A DNA stretch of 64,000 nt from Bacteroidales bacterium. GTDB lineage: Bacteria; Bacteroidota; Bacteroidia; Bacteroidales; UBA6680. A model generated the notes under the pieces. The model was not told the origin of the DNA, ran no database searches, and worked only from the letters and a program-made list of their open reading frames with translations. The stretch is taken from contig JAOARD010000043.1 in the NCBI GenBank assembly GCA_025210735.1, forward strand, positions 1 to 64,000, read 5' to 3'. The position numbers and the translations under genes are program-made. Positions 43,129-53,048 of the stretch are shown here, piece after piece (position 1 is the first letter of the stretch; each line of letters opens with the position of its first letter).

Positions 43129-43923
43129 ATGTTTCAATTAGCATTTATTAGCCCAAGATTTCTTGATCTTGTTGATATATTGATTGTGGCGTTTCTGTTA
43201 TATCAGGTTTATAATCTGATAAAAGGATCGCCTGCAATAAATATATTTGCAGGTATATTTGCATTATATCTTTTATGGCTTGTTGTACAGGCTCTTAATA
43301 TGGAACTGTTAGGCTCTATACTAGGGCAGGTAATTGGGGTTGGGGTACTGGCTCTGATAATACTCTTTCAGCAGGAGATACGTAAATTTCTGTTGGTTTT
43401 GGGCACACGGTATCTCCGAAAGAATAAATTATCGCTTGATAAGTTCTTCTTTAATCTGAGCAAAGGAAACGGAGCATCCGGTAAAGTGGTATTTAATCCT
43501 TCGCAATTGGTGAATGCATGTAGTAATATGTCATCATCAAGAACCGGAGCACTTATTGCAATAGGCAGGCAATCTGATTTATCATTGTATACCGATACAG
43601 GAGTGTATATAAATGCTGAAGTATCAGAAGCTATAATAGAGAGTGTATTCTTTAAAAACAGCCCTATGCACGATGGTGCAGCATTTATTGTAAACGGAAG
43701 ATTGCACTCTGCACGATGTATACTGCCAATTACCGATAAGCTTAACATACCGGAGAATTATGGTATGCGACATCGTGCTGCATTAGGACTTAGCGAGGAG
43801 TGTGATGCTTTGGTTGTTGTTGTTTCTGAAGAGACTGGTAAAATATCGCTGGTAGAGGAGGGACAGGTGTTCTATAATATATCTTCGGCAGAGTTAATGC
43901 ATCTGATACAGCAGAAGTTATAA
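43129..43923 (+). CDS. cdaA: Diadenylate cyclase CdaA
   Basis: A 264-residue c-di-AMP synthase. Three N-terminal helices (residues about 10-80) precede a DAC domain with both catalytic motifs intact: D182-G-A184 (MHDGAAFIVNG) and R214-H-R216 (GMRHRAALGLSE). It converts two ATP to c-di-AMP at the membrane. It is coupled to folP upstream, and a mechanosensitive channel gene follows 39 bases downstream, in keeping with c-di-AMP's role in osmotic control. Confidence 0.96.
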   Translation: MFQLAFISPRFLDLVDILIVAFLLYQVYNLIKGSPAINIFAGIFALYLLWLVVQALNMELLGSILGQVIGVGVLALIILFQQEIRKFLLVLGTRYLRKNKLSLDKFFFNLSKGNGASGKVVFNPSQLVNACSNMSSSRTGALIAIGRQSDLSLYTDTGVYINAEVSEAIIESVFFKNSPMHDGAAFIVNGRLHSARCILPITDKLNIPENYGMRHRAALGLSEECDALVVVVSEETGKISLVEEGQVFYNISSAELMHLIQQKL

Positions 43924-43962
43924 AAAAATTACTACCTTAATAGGTAATTATTTGTTATTTAT

Positions 43963-44787
43963 ATGGATTGGAATAATATACCTGAGATAGTATTGCTTGA
44001 CTATCAGCAGATAAAGGTTACAGTTTTGGATATACTGTTTATTATTCTGCTGATAATTATCACATCTATTTTCCTTAAGCTTATAAAGAAGCTGATACGT
44101 AGCAGAGTTGTTAAATCAAAGCTCGACAGAACAAAGATATACTCTATATTCTCGTTCTTTAAGTATATTATATGGATTATAACAGCTATCCTGATATTAA
44201 ATACGGTAGGGGTTAAGCTTACCTGGCTTTTTGCCGGATCAGCAGCTCTGCTTGTTGGTATTGGTTTAGGGTTACAAAAAATATTTAAGGATAGCTTATC
44301 GGGAGTACTGCTTCTGTTTGAGGGCAGTATAAAGATAAAAGAGGTTGTTGAGGTTGATGGTATAGTTGGAGTTGTTGAGAAGATAGGATTAAGAACATCC
44401 AGAATAAAAACCCGCGATAATATTGTAATGATTATACCCAACTCCAGATTTATTGAGAATATTGTTATAAATTGGAGCGATACTGAACAGAAAACCAGAT
44501 TTTTTGTAGAGGTGGGAGTGGCTTACTCATCTGATGTAGATAAAGTAAGACATATACTTTATGATATTGTTACAGCGCATAAAAGCATTTTGCAATACCC
44601 AAAGCCATTTATCAGATTGCATGATTTTGGCGATTCTGCACTGATTTTCAGAATATATTTCTGGACAGAGCAAAACTTCTATATAGAGAATATAAAGAGC
44701 GAAATGCGTTTTCATATTGTTGAGGTATTCAGAGAGAAAGGGGTAGAGATACCATTTCCTCAGCGCGATGTGCATTATAAAAAGTGA
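43963..44787 (+). CDS. MscS-type mechanosensitive ion channel
   Basis: A 274-residue channel. Two to three N-terminal helices lead into the pore helix and beta domain: LFAGSAALLVGIGLGLQKIFKDSLSGVLLLFEGSIKIKEVVEVDGIVGVVEKIGLRTSRI. IIPNSRFIENIVINWS and the C-terminal alpha/beta part follow. It is the small MscS/YnaI-like class that releases solutes on hypo-osmotic shock. Confidence 0.93.
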   Translation: MDWNNIPEIVLLDYQQIKVTVLDILFIILLIIITSIFLKLIKKLIRSRVVKSKLDRTKIYSIFSFFKYIIWIITAILILNTVGVKLTWLFAGSAALLVGIGLGLQKIFKDSLSGVLLLFEGSIKIKEVVEVDGIVGVVEKIGLRTSRIKTRDNIVMIIPNSRFIENIVINWSDTEQKTRFFVEVGVAYSSDVDKVRHILYDIVTAHKSILQYPKPFIRLHDFGDSALIFRIYFWTEQNFYIENIKSEMRFHIVEVFREKGVEIPFPQRDVHYKK

Positions 44788-44907
44788 TTTGATACGCCTC
44801 CCTTTTCAGTTATATATTTTATAGTGATATTTGGGTTGAAAATAGTGTTATGACACTATTAATTTAACTATTTTGCATCTGTTTTGTATAACGAAAAATT
44901 ACTCAAT

Positions 44908-47559
44908 ATGTCGATAAACGAAATTGTTGCAAATCAGATATCAAACATGCCAGACAAACTCTCTACTATGGCTATTGATAAAGCTTATTCTATATATAGT
45001 AGCGGTTGCTGTCAGATACTAACACAATCACCAGCCTTGTTTGAATTACTGGTTACAACAGAACCTGACGAGGATATTGTGTATTATTCAATGCATATTG
45101 AGGATGAGGATATAGTACCTGTTTGTAGTGACAAAAGAACCGGGTGGGATGTGTACTCCTATGCTTGTCTTCTTCAGATGGAAAACGAAATAAACCTTAC
45201 GAAGAACAGAGAAATGCTGCTTGAGCACAAGAAGTATTCTCGTGAGGGAATGATATCCAGAGTATTATTAGAGCGTAAACAGAAAGCTGATAAAGCCAAT
45301 TATAAGATCAGATGGTCGGATAATATTTTTGGAGATCATATACTGATAAATGAAGAAGGAAAGAAGTACAAAGTATTCTTGCGCGATTTTGAAAATGAGA
45401 CAGGTTATAGTGATAGTCCTGATCTGAAACATAATAAATTGGGTACAACAAAGCATATAATGTATGCTTTTAGAGTGTTAAAAGAGAATAAATCGTTATT
45501 TGACAGACTGAAAAAGAGTTACCCGTTTATAGAGATATATTGTGACCCATTGAATGATTATAAAATAACGTGGAATTATCCGGATAAACTTACACCCGAT
45601 CAGGAAACACTGATTAATAAGTATTTTAAGAGAGGAAAACATATAAATGAGTCAGAGCACTTCTCGTTTTTGGATTTTATTAAAAAGGCTGAACAGATAC
45701 AGGAATTTAAGATAAGACCAGAGGTTTATGAGAAGATTGAGCGATCGTTTGAAAATATGATGCTTGATAGAGTTAAACAAGACTCAAAACCAGATTGGGA
45801 TTTAATGAATGCAGAACTTTATAATTATCAAAAGGAGGGTATAGAATTTGCTACCTACAAGAAGGTGGCTATAATTGCTGACGAGATGGGGCTTGGAAAA
45901 ACTATTCAGGCAATTGGTGCAGCAGTTCAGAAAAAAAATATTTTTGATTTAGACCGCACATTGGTGGTTTGTCCGGCATCGTTAAAATATCAGTGGAAGG
46001 AAGAGATTGAAAGATTTTCTGATTCTAAAGCTATTGTAATAGAAGGAACACCAGAAGAGAGACAGGAGCTATACTCAGACAAACAAGCTTTCTTTTTTAT
46101 AGTGAATTATGAGACTGTATTGCGCGATAAAAAGATAATATCTGATGTAGGATTTGACTTTTTGATTCTTGATGAGGCTCAGAAAGTAAAAAACTATGAA
46201 ACAAAAACATGGCGGGCAATAAAAAGTGTTGAGGCAAAACATAAACTTGTTATTACAGGTACACCTATAGAGAATCACCTGATTGATATATTCTCTATAA
46301 TGAGTATTCTTGACCCTGAATTTCTGGGACCTTTATGGGAGTTCTCATACCAGCACTGCCTGTTTGATATTGAAAGACATAATAAGATAAATGGGTATTA
46401 TAACCTGCAAGAGCTTAGTAAAAAGCTTGATACTATACTTATAAGACGAGAAAAAAGGAGAGTTATTGATCAACTTCCGAATATTCAACAAATAACTATT
46501 CCGGTTGATTTAACTACTATGCAGAGAGATATGCATGATGGTTTTGCTTCGGGAATAGGAAAAATAATTAACAAGAAGTTTCTGACACCTTTTGATTTAC
46601 AACGATTACAAATGTTGTTATCAAAGATGAGAATGGCTTGTGATTCAACCTATCTTATTGATGAGGATACAAATGAATCAGGAAAGCTTGAGGAGCTAAA
46701 GGATATTTTAATTAATAAGCTTGATGTTGGAAATAACAGTAGTAAAATTATAATATTCTCGGAGTGGGTTAAAGTTCACAAGCTTATAGGACAGATGTTA
46801 CGTGAGAATAATATTGGTTTTGTTGAGCTTAATGGAAAAATACCTGCTAAGCATCGTGGAGAGCTGATAAAGAAATTTGAAGATAATGAGAACTATAAAA
46901 TATTCTTATCTACTGAGGCTGGTGGAGCAGGACTTAATCTTCAGGTAGCTGATACGGTAATAAATTTTGAACTACCATGGAATCCGGCGAAAAAGAACCA
47001 GCGTATTGGGCGTATTGATAGGTTGGGACAGCAAAGTAACAAGCTTACAATATATAATTTTGTATCACGAGACTCTATTGAACAGAGAATAGCAGCCGGA
47101 TTGCTTGTTAAGCAGAACCTTTTTGATGGCGTTTTAAACGATTCGCAGTTTGACTATGTTGATTTTAGTACAAAAGGGCGTTCTCAGTTTATTAATGAGC
47201 TGGAAGAGTTTATCAATGATAATAATAATATTCCTGAAGATGATGTAATTGAAGGTCAGTTTATTGAAGAGGACGAAATATATACTGAATCTGAGATAGA
47301 ACAGACAGAGTTATCTTTTACAGAGAATGACAGGGAAGGTGGTATTGCTGAGAGAACTGAACCTGATAGCGAAACCGTAGAAGAGACACCTGTTTCGCAG
47401 AAAACTGAAGAGGTTGAGAAAGTACTTAATAGCGGTATGGAGTTTCTTTCAGGTATTTTTAAGATGGCTACAGGTAAAGATATTGGAATGGATGATAAGA
47501 AGATTGAGGTGAATAAGGAAACCGGAGAGGTGACAATGAAATTTAAGATTCCTGTATGA
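44908..47559 (+). CDS. SNF2-family DEAD/DEAH helicase
   Basis: An 883-residue SNF2 ATPase. The N-terminal 280 residues are unassigned. Helicase motifs follow: I (ADEMGLGKTIQAIG), II (LDEAQ), III (LVITGTPIENH), then motifs V and VI in STEAGGAGLNLQVADTVINFELPWNPAKKNQRIGRIDRLGQ. The C-terminal 130 residues are acidic and low-complexity (NDNNNIPEDD to TEEVEK). Such proteins remodel RNA polymerase or DNA-protein complexes. A TTG at 44884 is in frame, but the ATG at 44908 is preferred. Confidence 0.9.
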   Translation: MSINEIVANQISNMPDKLSTMAIDKAYSIYSSGCCQILTQSPALFELLVTTEPDEDIVYYSMHIEDEDIVPVCSDKRTGWDVYSYACLLQMENEINLTKNREMLLEHKKYSREGMISRVLLERKQKADKANYKIRWSDNIFGDHILINEEGKKYKVFLRDFENETGYSDSPDLKHNKLGTTKHIMYAFRVLKENKSLFDRLKKSYPFIEIYCDPLNDYKITWNYPDKLTPDQETLINKYFKRGKHINESEHFSFLDFIKKAEQIQEFKIRPEVYEKIERSFENMMLDRVKQDSKPDWDLMNAELYNYQKEGIEFATYKKVAIIADEMGLGKTIQAIGAAVQKKNIFDLDRTLVVCPASLKYQWKEEIERFSDSKAIVIEGTPEERQELYSDKQAFFFIVNYETVLRDKKIISDVGFDFLILDEAQKVKNYETKTWRAIKSVEAKHKLVITGTPIENHLIDIFSIMSILDPEFLGPLWEFSYQHCLFDIERHNKINGYYNLQELSKKLDTILIRREKRRVIDQLPNIQQITIPVDLTTMQRDMHDGFASGIGKIINKKFLTPFDLQRLQMLLSKMRMACDSTYLIDEDTNESGKLEELKDILINKLDVGNNSSKIIIFSEWVKVHKLIGQMLRENNIGFVELNGKIPAKHRGELIKKFEDNENYKIFLSTEAGGAGLNLQVADTVINFELPWNPAKKNQRIGRIDRLGQQSNKLTIYNFVSRDSIEQRIAAGLLVKQNLFDGVLNDSQFDYVDFSTKGRSQFINELEEFINDNNNIPEDDVIEGQFIEEDEIYTESEIEQTELSFTENDREGGIAERTEPDSETVEETPVSQKTEEVEKVLNSGMEFLSGIFKMATGKDIGMDDKKIEVNKETGEVTMKFKIPV

Positions 47560-47564
47560 TATTA

Positions 47565-47600
47565 AAAAGGCTGTCTCTATTATGAATGAGACAGCCTTTT
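47565..47600. terminator. Bidirectional terminator between the SNF2 gene and mazG
   Basis: AAAAGGCTGTCTC (47565-47577) pairs perfectly with GAGACAGCCTTTT (47588-47600). The A-runs and T-runs at both ends let it work for the two convergent genes, whose stop codons lie within six bases on each side. Confidence 0.9.
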
Positions 47601-47602
47601 AA

Positions 47603-48379
47603 CTATTTTTTATCAAACTGTTTAGCTTCTTCCCAAATCACATTCATATCATCCAGACTCATATCATGTAATGATCTTCCTTTAGATATTGTTTTCTCTT
47701 CAAGATAGTTGAATCGTTTTGTAAACTTCTTGTTTGTTCTCTCAAGGGCACTTTCCGGATCAATATTATATAACCTTGCTGCATTTATTAGTGAGAAAAA
47801 CAGATCACCAAATTCAGCCTCTATCTTCTCCTGATTATTCTGTTGTATCTCTTTTCTTAACTCTCTGAACTCCTCAAATACCTTGTCCCAGATCTGATGT
47901 TTCTCTTCCCAGTCAAAACCTACACCTTTTACCTTCTCCTGAATTCTGTTTGCCTTTACAAGAGCAGGTAACGATACCGGAACACCATCAAGAACACGTT
48001 TTTTGCTATTCTCTTTAAGCTTAAGGGCTTCCCAGTTATTCTCAACCTCCGATGAATCCTTTACCTTTGTATCAGAGAATACATGCGGATGACGGTAAAC
48101 AAGCTTGTCTGATATACCTTCTATTACGTCGTTTATATCAAAAGCACTCTTCTCTTTACCTATCTTAGAATAGAATACAATATGCAGAAGTATATCGCCC
48201 AACTCCTTTTTAATCTCATCCATATCACCATCAAGAATAGCATCTGCCAGCTCATAAGTCTCCTCAATAGTCAGCTTTCTTAGCGATTCCATAGTCTGTT
48301 TTCTGTCCCATGGGCACTCCTCGCGGAGTTTGTCCATTATATCAAGAAGTCTTTTAAAAGAGTTTAGTTCCTTTGTCAT
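47603..48379 (-). CDS. mazG: Nucleoside triphosphate pyrophosphohydrolase MazG
   Basis: A 258-residue protein with two MazG helical domains. The first has EECPWDRKQTMESLRKLTIEETYELADAI and KKELGDILLHIVFYSKI; the second has EEFRELRKEIQQNNQEKIEAEFGDLFFSLINAARLY, with the EExxE/ExxD metal pattern. It hydrolyses (d)NTPs to monophosphates. It overlaps the upstream SAM adenosyltransferase gene by 26 bases, so the two are co-translated. Confidence 0.95.
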   Translation of the reverse strand: MTKELNSFKRLLDIMDKLREECPWDRKQTMESLRKLTIEETYELADAILDGDMDEIKKELGDILLHIVFYSKIGKEKSAFDINDVIEGISDKLVYRHPHVFSDTKVKDSSEVENNWEALKLKENSKKRVLDGVPVSLPALVKANRIQEKVKGVGFDWEEKHQIWDKVFEEFRELRKEIQQNNQEKIEAEFGDLFFSLINAARLYNIDPESALERTNKKFTKRFNYLEEKTISKGRSLHDMSLDDMNVIWEEAKQFDKK

Positions 48380-49163
48380 TATCTCTATTACTATTTATAA
48401 ATTCAATTCGTACTGTTTTACCTGTTTCTAAAGAGAACATTGTACTAATCTCTGCTCTGTTCATTGCCAGTTCAAGCATATTGTTGTTATTAAATATAGC
48501 AACAAGCTCACCGTCTGGTACATCGTTGTAGTTAGCAGATATTTTATCTATTGAGTAGTGTTTACTATTTACAAAAATTCTGAAATCCCTGCCTTTTGCA
48601 GTGTTCTCAAATAACTGCTTATCTACATTAATTATAGCATTATTGTAAGTATCAATATACTCTATATGTCCTAATATATAGTCGCTCTCAACAATAGGCT
48701 CAACCTTAAGAACTTTCTTTAGTTTAATATTTTTATTGCCTACAGATAGAATATTTCCGGTTTCAATAATCTTTAGCGCAGCCGGAGCAAACACCTCAAG
48801 TTCCGGAAAGTTGTTATTTGTTTGCGAATCTATCTTTACAACCATAGCTTTTGAGGTATCAAAAACCATATCTAATAGTCCGTTATCGGCACCAATAAAA
48901 TACTGTTTGTTGTAAAAAGCTGCGTAATGGCTACTGTTTTTATTTATCACAGAACCTACCCCTATAATGTGTATAGTGTTGTCAGGAAAATACCTGTAGC
49001 AACTTTTAAGTGCATATGCACCGCTCTCTATATTGTGTTGCTGAATGCTGTTGTCAATATCTACAATATTTACACCGGGGCAGTTAGTCATAAGATGACC
49101 CTTTACAGCAGCGGCATAGTAGTCGTTGTTTGAGCAGTCAGTAAGAAGGGTAATTACAGGCAT
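48354..49163 (-). CDS. S-adenosyl-L-methionine hydroxide adenosyltransferase (DUF62 family)
   Basis: A 269-residue protein of the SAM-dependent halogenase-like family. N-terminal LLTDCSNNDYYAAAVKGHLM aligns with the TD-x-x-x-D-x-Y-x-x-x-x-K-G motif, and FIGADNGLLDMVF with the (P/A)DNGLL motif. A C-terminal beta-rich domain carries IEYIDTYNNAIINV. Non-halogenating members hydrolyse SAM to adenosine and methionine. Translationally coupled to mazG. Confidence 0.9.
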   Translation of the reverse strand: MPVITLLTDCSNNDYYAAAVKGHLMTNCPGVNIVDIDNSIQQHNIESGAYALKSCYRYFPDNTIHIIGVGSVINKNSSHYAAFYNKQYFIGADNGLLDMVFDTSKAMVVKIDSQTNNNFPELEVFAPAALKIIETGNILSVGNKNIKLKKVLKVEPIVESDYILGHIEYIDTYNNAIINVDKQLFENTAKGRDFRIFVNSKHYSIDKISANYNDVPDGELVAIFNNNNMLELAMNRAEISTMFSLETGKTVRIEFINSNRDNDKGTKLF

Positions 49164-49263
49164 TTCTAAGTTATTTTAACGCAGGCTTAATGTTCAAAAT
49201 TTAACAATAGCTTTAATTGTTAGTTTTTAATTAATTTTTTACAAAACTTATGAGTGGTTTCAC

Positions 49264-49271
49264 TACTTTTG
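49264..49271 (+). promoter_or_regulatory. -7 promoter element of phoH
   Basis: TACTTTTG matches TAnnTTTG exactly, 35 bases before the TTG start at 49307. Confidence 0.6.
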
Positions 49272-49306
49272 TGCAACAAAGTTACTTATTTAAAATAAAT
49301 ATATAA

Positions 49307-50263
49307 TTGGAGAAGATAATATATTTAGATGAAGTTGATCCGGTAGGTTTTTATGGTATTAATAACTGTAATTTAAGACTGCTGGCTAATTACTTCCCAA
49401 AAATCCAGTTAATAGCCCGTGGTGTTGAGCTTAAAGTAATGGGCGACGATAAGGAACTAAAACGTTTTGAATCGAAACTGGAATTCCTGTTAGACTATTA
49501 TAAAAAATACAATCAGATTACGGAACAACGTATTGAGGATCTTTTAAATGCATCTGCAGAGAGCATGAAAGAGGGTGAGTTCTCAAGCGAGGGTGTACTT
49601 GTTTTTGGTAATCATGGTAAAACAATAAAAGCACGAACCAAGAATCAGCAAAAACTTGTTGATGCATTTGAAAAGAAGGATCTGGTATTTGCTATAGGAC
49701 CGGCAGGTTCCGGAAAAACATATACAGCAATAGCTCTTGCTGTACGTGCTCTTAAAAACAGAGAGGTAAAAAAAATTATACTTACGCGTCCGGCAGTTGA
49801 GGCAGGAGAGAATCTTGGTTTTTTGCCCGGCGATATGAAAGAGAAACTTGATCCGTATATGCAGCCACTGTACGATGCACTGAATGATATGATTCCGGCC
49901 AGAAAACTTGCCGATTATATCCAGGATGGAACTGTACAGATTGCACCGCTGGCATATATGCGCGGACGAACACTGGATAACGCATGTGTTATTCTTGATG
50001 AAGCACAAAATACCACAATTAATCAGCTTAAAATGTTTCTTACCCGTATGGGAGAGAAAGCAAAGTTTGTTGTTACAGGTGATATTACGCAGATTGATTT
50101 ACCACGAAACGTTAAATCTGGGCTTATGACCGGACTAGATGTTCTTAAAGGAGTAAAAGGTATATCTGTTGTAAGGCTTGATAATAGTGATATTGTGCGT
50201 CACAGACTGGTTAAAGATATTGTTAAAGCATACGATAAATATAACGTAAATAGAGAGACTTAA
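49307..50263 (+). CDS. phoH: PhoH-family ATPase
   Basis: A 318-residue PhoH-like protein. The N-terminal KH-like section is followed by an ATPase with Walker A AIGPAGSGKTYTAIALAV. FLPGDMKEKLDPYMQPLYDAL, Walker B ACVILDEAQNTT and VTGDITQIDLPR follow. PhoH proteins are linked to RNA metabolism under stress. No in-frame ATG precedes the conserved EKIIYLDEVDPVGFYG beginning, so the TTG at 49307-49309 is the start. Confidence 0.93.
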   Translation: MEKIIYLDEVDPVGFYGINNCNLRLLANYFPKIQLIARGVELKVMGDDKELKRFESKLEFLLDYYKKYNQITEQRIEDLLNASAESMKEGEFSSEGVLVFGNHGKTIKARTKNQQKLVDAFEKKDLVFAIGPAGSGKTYTAIALAVRALKNREVKKIILTRPAVEAGENLGFLPGDMKEKLDPYMQPLYDALNDMIPARKLADYIQDGTVQIAPLAYMRGRTLDNACVILDEAQNTTINQLKMFLTRMGEKAKFVVTGDITQIDLPRNVKSGLMTGLDVLKGVKGISVVRLDNSDIVRHRLVKDIVKAYDKYNVNRET

Positions 50264-50284
50264 ACAACTTAATTTTTTATTGAC

Positions 50285-51235
50285 ATGGCTAATGCAGTTA
50301 TTAAGACCGATTTTAATTTTGCAGGACAAAATGATGTGTACAAAGGTAAAGTTCGTGATGTATACAGTATAGGTGATGACTACCTTGTAATGGTTGTATC
50401 TGATCGAATATCAGCTTTTGATGTTGTTTTGCCAAAAGGCATACCTTTTAAGGGACAAGTATTAAACCAGATTGCAGCAGAGTTTCTTGATGCAACAAAA
50501 GATATTGTTCCGAACTGGAAAATTGCGACTCCGGACCCAATGGTTACGGTTGGACACAAATGTGACCCATATCCGGTTGAAATGATTGTACGCGGATACC
50601 TGACCGGAAGCTCATGGAGAGCATATAAGAGTGGTGCAAGAGAGATGTGTGGAGTGCCAATTCCTGAAGGAATGCAGGAACACCAGCGTTTTGATAATCC
50701 TATTATTACTCCAACAACAAAGGCAGAGCAAGGAGAACATGACGAAGATATTACACGAGAAGAGATTTTATCTACCGGACTTGTTTCTGAAGAGGAGTAT
50801 AAGCAACTTGAGGATTATTCAATGAGACTGTTCCAGAGAGGATCAGAGATTGCCGCTAAGCACGGACTGATACTTGTTGATACAAAGTATGAGTTTGGTA
50901 GAAAAGATGGTAAGATCTATCTTATTGATGAGATTCATACACCGGATTCATCTCGTTACTTCTATGCAGATGGTTACCAGGAGAGATTTGATAAAGGTGA
51001 GAACCAGAAGCAGCTTTCAAAAGAGTTTGTAAGAGAGTGGCTGATGGAGAACAACTTTCAGGGTAAAGATGGTGATCAGGTTCCTGAAATGTCAGATGAG
51101 TTTGTAAATCAGGTATCAGAAAGATATATTGAGTTGTATGAGAGCATAACAGGTAATGCTTTTGTAAAGGCTGAGGATACAGATATTATTGCAAGAATAG
51201 AGGAAAATGTAAATAAATTTATCTCGACACTTTAG
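50285..51235 (+). CDS. purC: Phosphoribosylaminoimidazole-succinocarboxamide synthase
   Basis: A 316-residue SAICAR synthetase of purine synthesis. [31 protein letters not shown] and LVDTKYEFG are all present. It is the long form (as in eukaryotes and Bacteroidetes) rather than the 237-residue E. coli type. It follows phoH by 21 bases and is closed by a terminator. Confidence 0.97.
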   Translation: MANAVIKTDFNFAGQNDVYKGKVRDVYSIGDDYLVMVVSDRISAFDVVLPKGIPFKGQVLNQIAAEFLDATKDIVPNWKIATPDPMVTVGHKCDPYPVEMIVRGYLTGSSWRAYKSGAREMCGVPIPEGMQEHQRFDNPIITPTTKAEQGEHDEDITREEILSTGLVSEEEYKQLEDYSMRLFQRGSEIAAKHGLILVDTKYEFGRKDGKIYLIDEIHTPDSSRYFYADGYQERFDKGENQKQLSKEFVREWLMENNFQGKDGDQVPEMSDEFVNQVSERYIELYESITGNAFVKAEDTDIIARIEENVNKFISTL

Positions 51236-51256
51236 CATATCAATATTATATTTATC

Positions 51257-51287
51257 AAAAGATCCGATGATAAACCGGATCTTTTTT
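51257..51287 (+). terminator. Terminator of phoH-purC
   Basis: AAAAGATCCG (51257-51266) pairs with CGGATCTTTT (51276-51285), followed by further T. Confidence 0.85.
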
Positions 51288-51397
51288 CGTCTCTGAATAC
51301 GTTGTTTAAAAAGTAAGAATTTATTATTAAAAATTTTTGATTAATGAATTAATAAGTCTTAATTTGTTAATCAAATAACAAGAAACTGCATAGTCAT

Positions 51398-52519
51398 ATG
51401 TCAATAGAAATACGAGAGGTAACAGGCAAACAAGGATTTAAAGAGTTTGTAAAATTTCCGTTTAAACTATACAAAACAAATAAATATTGGGTACCACCAA
51501 TCATAAAAGATGAGGTACAGGTACTTCAGAAAGAGCATAATCCGGCATTTAACTATTGCGATGCAAAATTCTGGGTTGCATATAAGGATGGAAAACCAGC
51601 CGGACGTATTGGTGCAATAATAAACAGAAAAGATATTGAGAAAACAGGTGAGAAATACGGACGTTTCTCACGTTTTGAAGCAATAGATGATCACAATGTG
51701 ATTAAAGAGCTTATTGAGGAAGCTGAGAAGTGGATAAGAACCGAAGGTATGGAGGGTGTAAGAGGTCCTCTTGGTTTCTCAAACCTTGACCATCAGGGTA
51801 TGTTGGTTGAAGGATTTGATCATCTGCCATCAATAGCATCGGAATATCAGATGCCATACTATAAAGAACACCTTGAGAAGTTGGGGTACGGAAAGCATAT
51901 AGATTGGGTTGAGTTCAGACTAACCATTGAAGATGTTCCGGCAAAAGCTAAGAAACTTACAGAGATAATAAAGAAGAGATATAAACTTAAGGTAGTAAAC
52001 TTTACAAAGAATAAAGAGCTTCTTCCGTACGGAAAAGAGGTATTTAAACTACTTAACGAAGCGTTTAAAGATTTGTTTAGTGTAGTTGAGCTTGATGAGC
52101 AGATGATAGACTACTACTTTAAAAGATATTTTGGACTACTTAACCCACGATTTGTAAAGGTAGTACAGGATGAGAATGATCAGATGGTTGGTTTTATTGT
52201 AGGGTTACCATCATTGTCAAGAGCAATGCAGAAAGCAAATGGAAAGCTGTTCCCGTTTGGTTTCAGACATATCCTTAAAGCTCTTAAAAACCCAACCGAG
52301 GTTGATCTGTTACTTACAGGAATAGATCCGGAGATGCAGGGTAAGGGTGTATCGGCACTACTTATTCAGGAACTACAACAGGTAATGATTGATCATAATG
52401 TAAGACACGTTGAAACAACAGGTATATTTGAAACAAACCAGAAAGCAATACAACACTGGAAAAACTATAACCATATTCAGCACAAGCGTAAGCGTTGTTT
52501 TACAAAGAACTTTAACTAA
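51398..52519 (+). CDS. GNAT-like N-acetyltransferase
   Basis: A 373-residue protein. The C-terminal half has the acetyl-CoA motif in DLLLTGIDPEMQGKGVSALLIQELQQVMIDHNVRHVETTGIFETNQKAIQHWKNY. The N-terminal half is a degenerate GNAT-like domain (PAFNYCDAKFWVAYKDGKPAGRIGAIINRKD and VRGPLGFSNLDHQGMLVEGF). The acceptor is unknown. Similar proteins are common in Bacteroidetes and are sometimes misnamed GTP cyclohydrolase. Confidence 0.85.
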   Translation: MSIEIREVTGKQGFKEFVKFPFKLYKTNKYWVPPIIKDEVQVLQKEHNPAFNYCDAKFWVAYKDGKPAGRIGAIINRKDIEKTGEKYGRFSRFEAIDDHNVIKELIEEAEKWIRTEGMEGVRGPLGFSNLDHQGMLVEGFDHLPSIASEYQMPYYKEHLEKLGYGKHIDWVEFRLTIEDVPAKAKKLTEIIKKRYKLKVVNFTKNKELLPYGKEVFKLLNEAFKDLFSVVELDEQMIDYYFKRYFGLLNPRFVKVVQDENDQMVGFIVGLPSLSRAMQKANGKLFPFGFRHILKALKNPTEVDLLLTGIDPEMQGKGVSALLIQELQQVMIDHNVRHVETTGIFETNQKAIQHWKNYNHIQHKRKRCFTKNFN

Positions 52520-52541
52520 ATAACGACAAACAATAATATGC

Positions 52542-52572
52542 AAGCACAGTTAAAATGATACTGTGCTTTTTT
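52542..52572 (+). terminator. Terminator of the GNAT gene
   Basis: AAGCACAGT (52542-52550) pairs perfectly with ACTGTGCTT (52560-52568), followed by TTTT. Confidence 0.85.
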
Positions 52573-52654
52573 TATAACTACAGGTAGAACTAAGCATTTA
52601 CAAAATACAATAATGACAAATAATGAAGGTTCTATCTAAAACGGATATCAATTG

Positions 52655-53026
52655 ATGAGAAGATTAGTAATAATAATAATAGCTATTGGGGTTGCGATAC
52701 CTCTGTTTGTTCTTATAAGAATGATGTTGCAACCAGTAGATATTAATGTATCAAACATATTGAAAGCAGCTTTAAAAGATGATGCACCAACTTATGTAGA
52801 ATCTAAGGGATACAATATTGTTATTGATAGTACTAACACTATATTTATTAATGATGTTAAAACAGATATTAAAAGATTGTCGTTCTGTATTGACTCTATT
52901 GATAAACAAGGAAAGGTAGATACTATAATATCACTTGACCTTGACAAGAATGTTCCTATGAAATATGTTGTTGAGATTATGAATATAGCAAAAGAGAAGA
53001 AGAAAAAGTTAGTATTAAAACCATAG
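52655..53026 (+). CDS. Lone ExbD/TolR-like protein
   Basis: A 123-residue protein with one N-terminal helix (VIIIIAIGVAIPLFVLIRMML) and a periplasmic domain. The pattern VESKGYNIVIDSTNTIFINDVKTDIKRL ... TIISLDLDKNVPMKYVVEIMNIAKEKKKKLVL resembles ExbD/TolR. There is no ExbB or TonB gene beside it, and the conserved Asp normally found in the ExbD helix is absent. So it is probably not a proton-driven motor subunit. The ATG at 52655 follows an in-frame TTG at 52652. Confidence 0.6.
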   Translation: MRRLVIIIIAIGVAIPLFVLIRMMLQPVDINVSNILKAALKDDAPTYVESKGYNIVIDSTNTIFINDVKTDIKRLSFCIDSIDKQGKVDTIISLDLDKNVPMKYVVEIMNIAKEKKKKLVLKP

Positions 53027-53048
53027 TTTTGTTATAAAGAGTAGGGAA

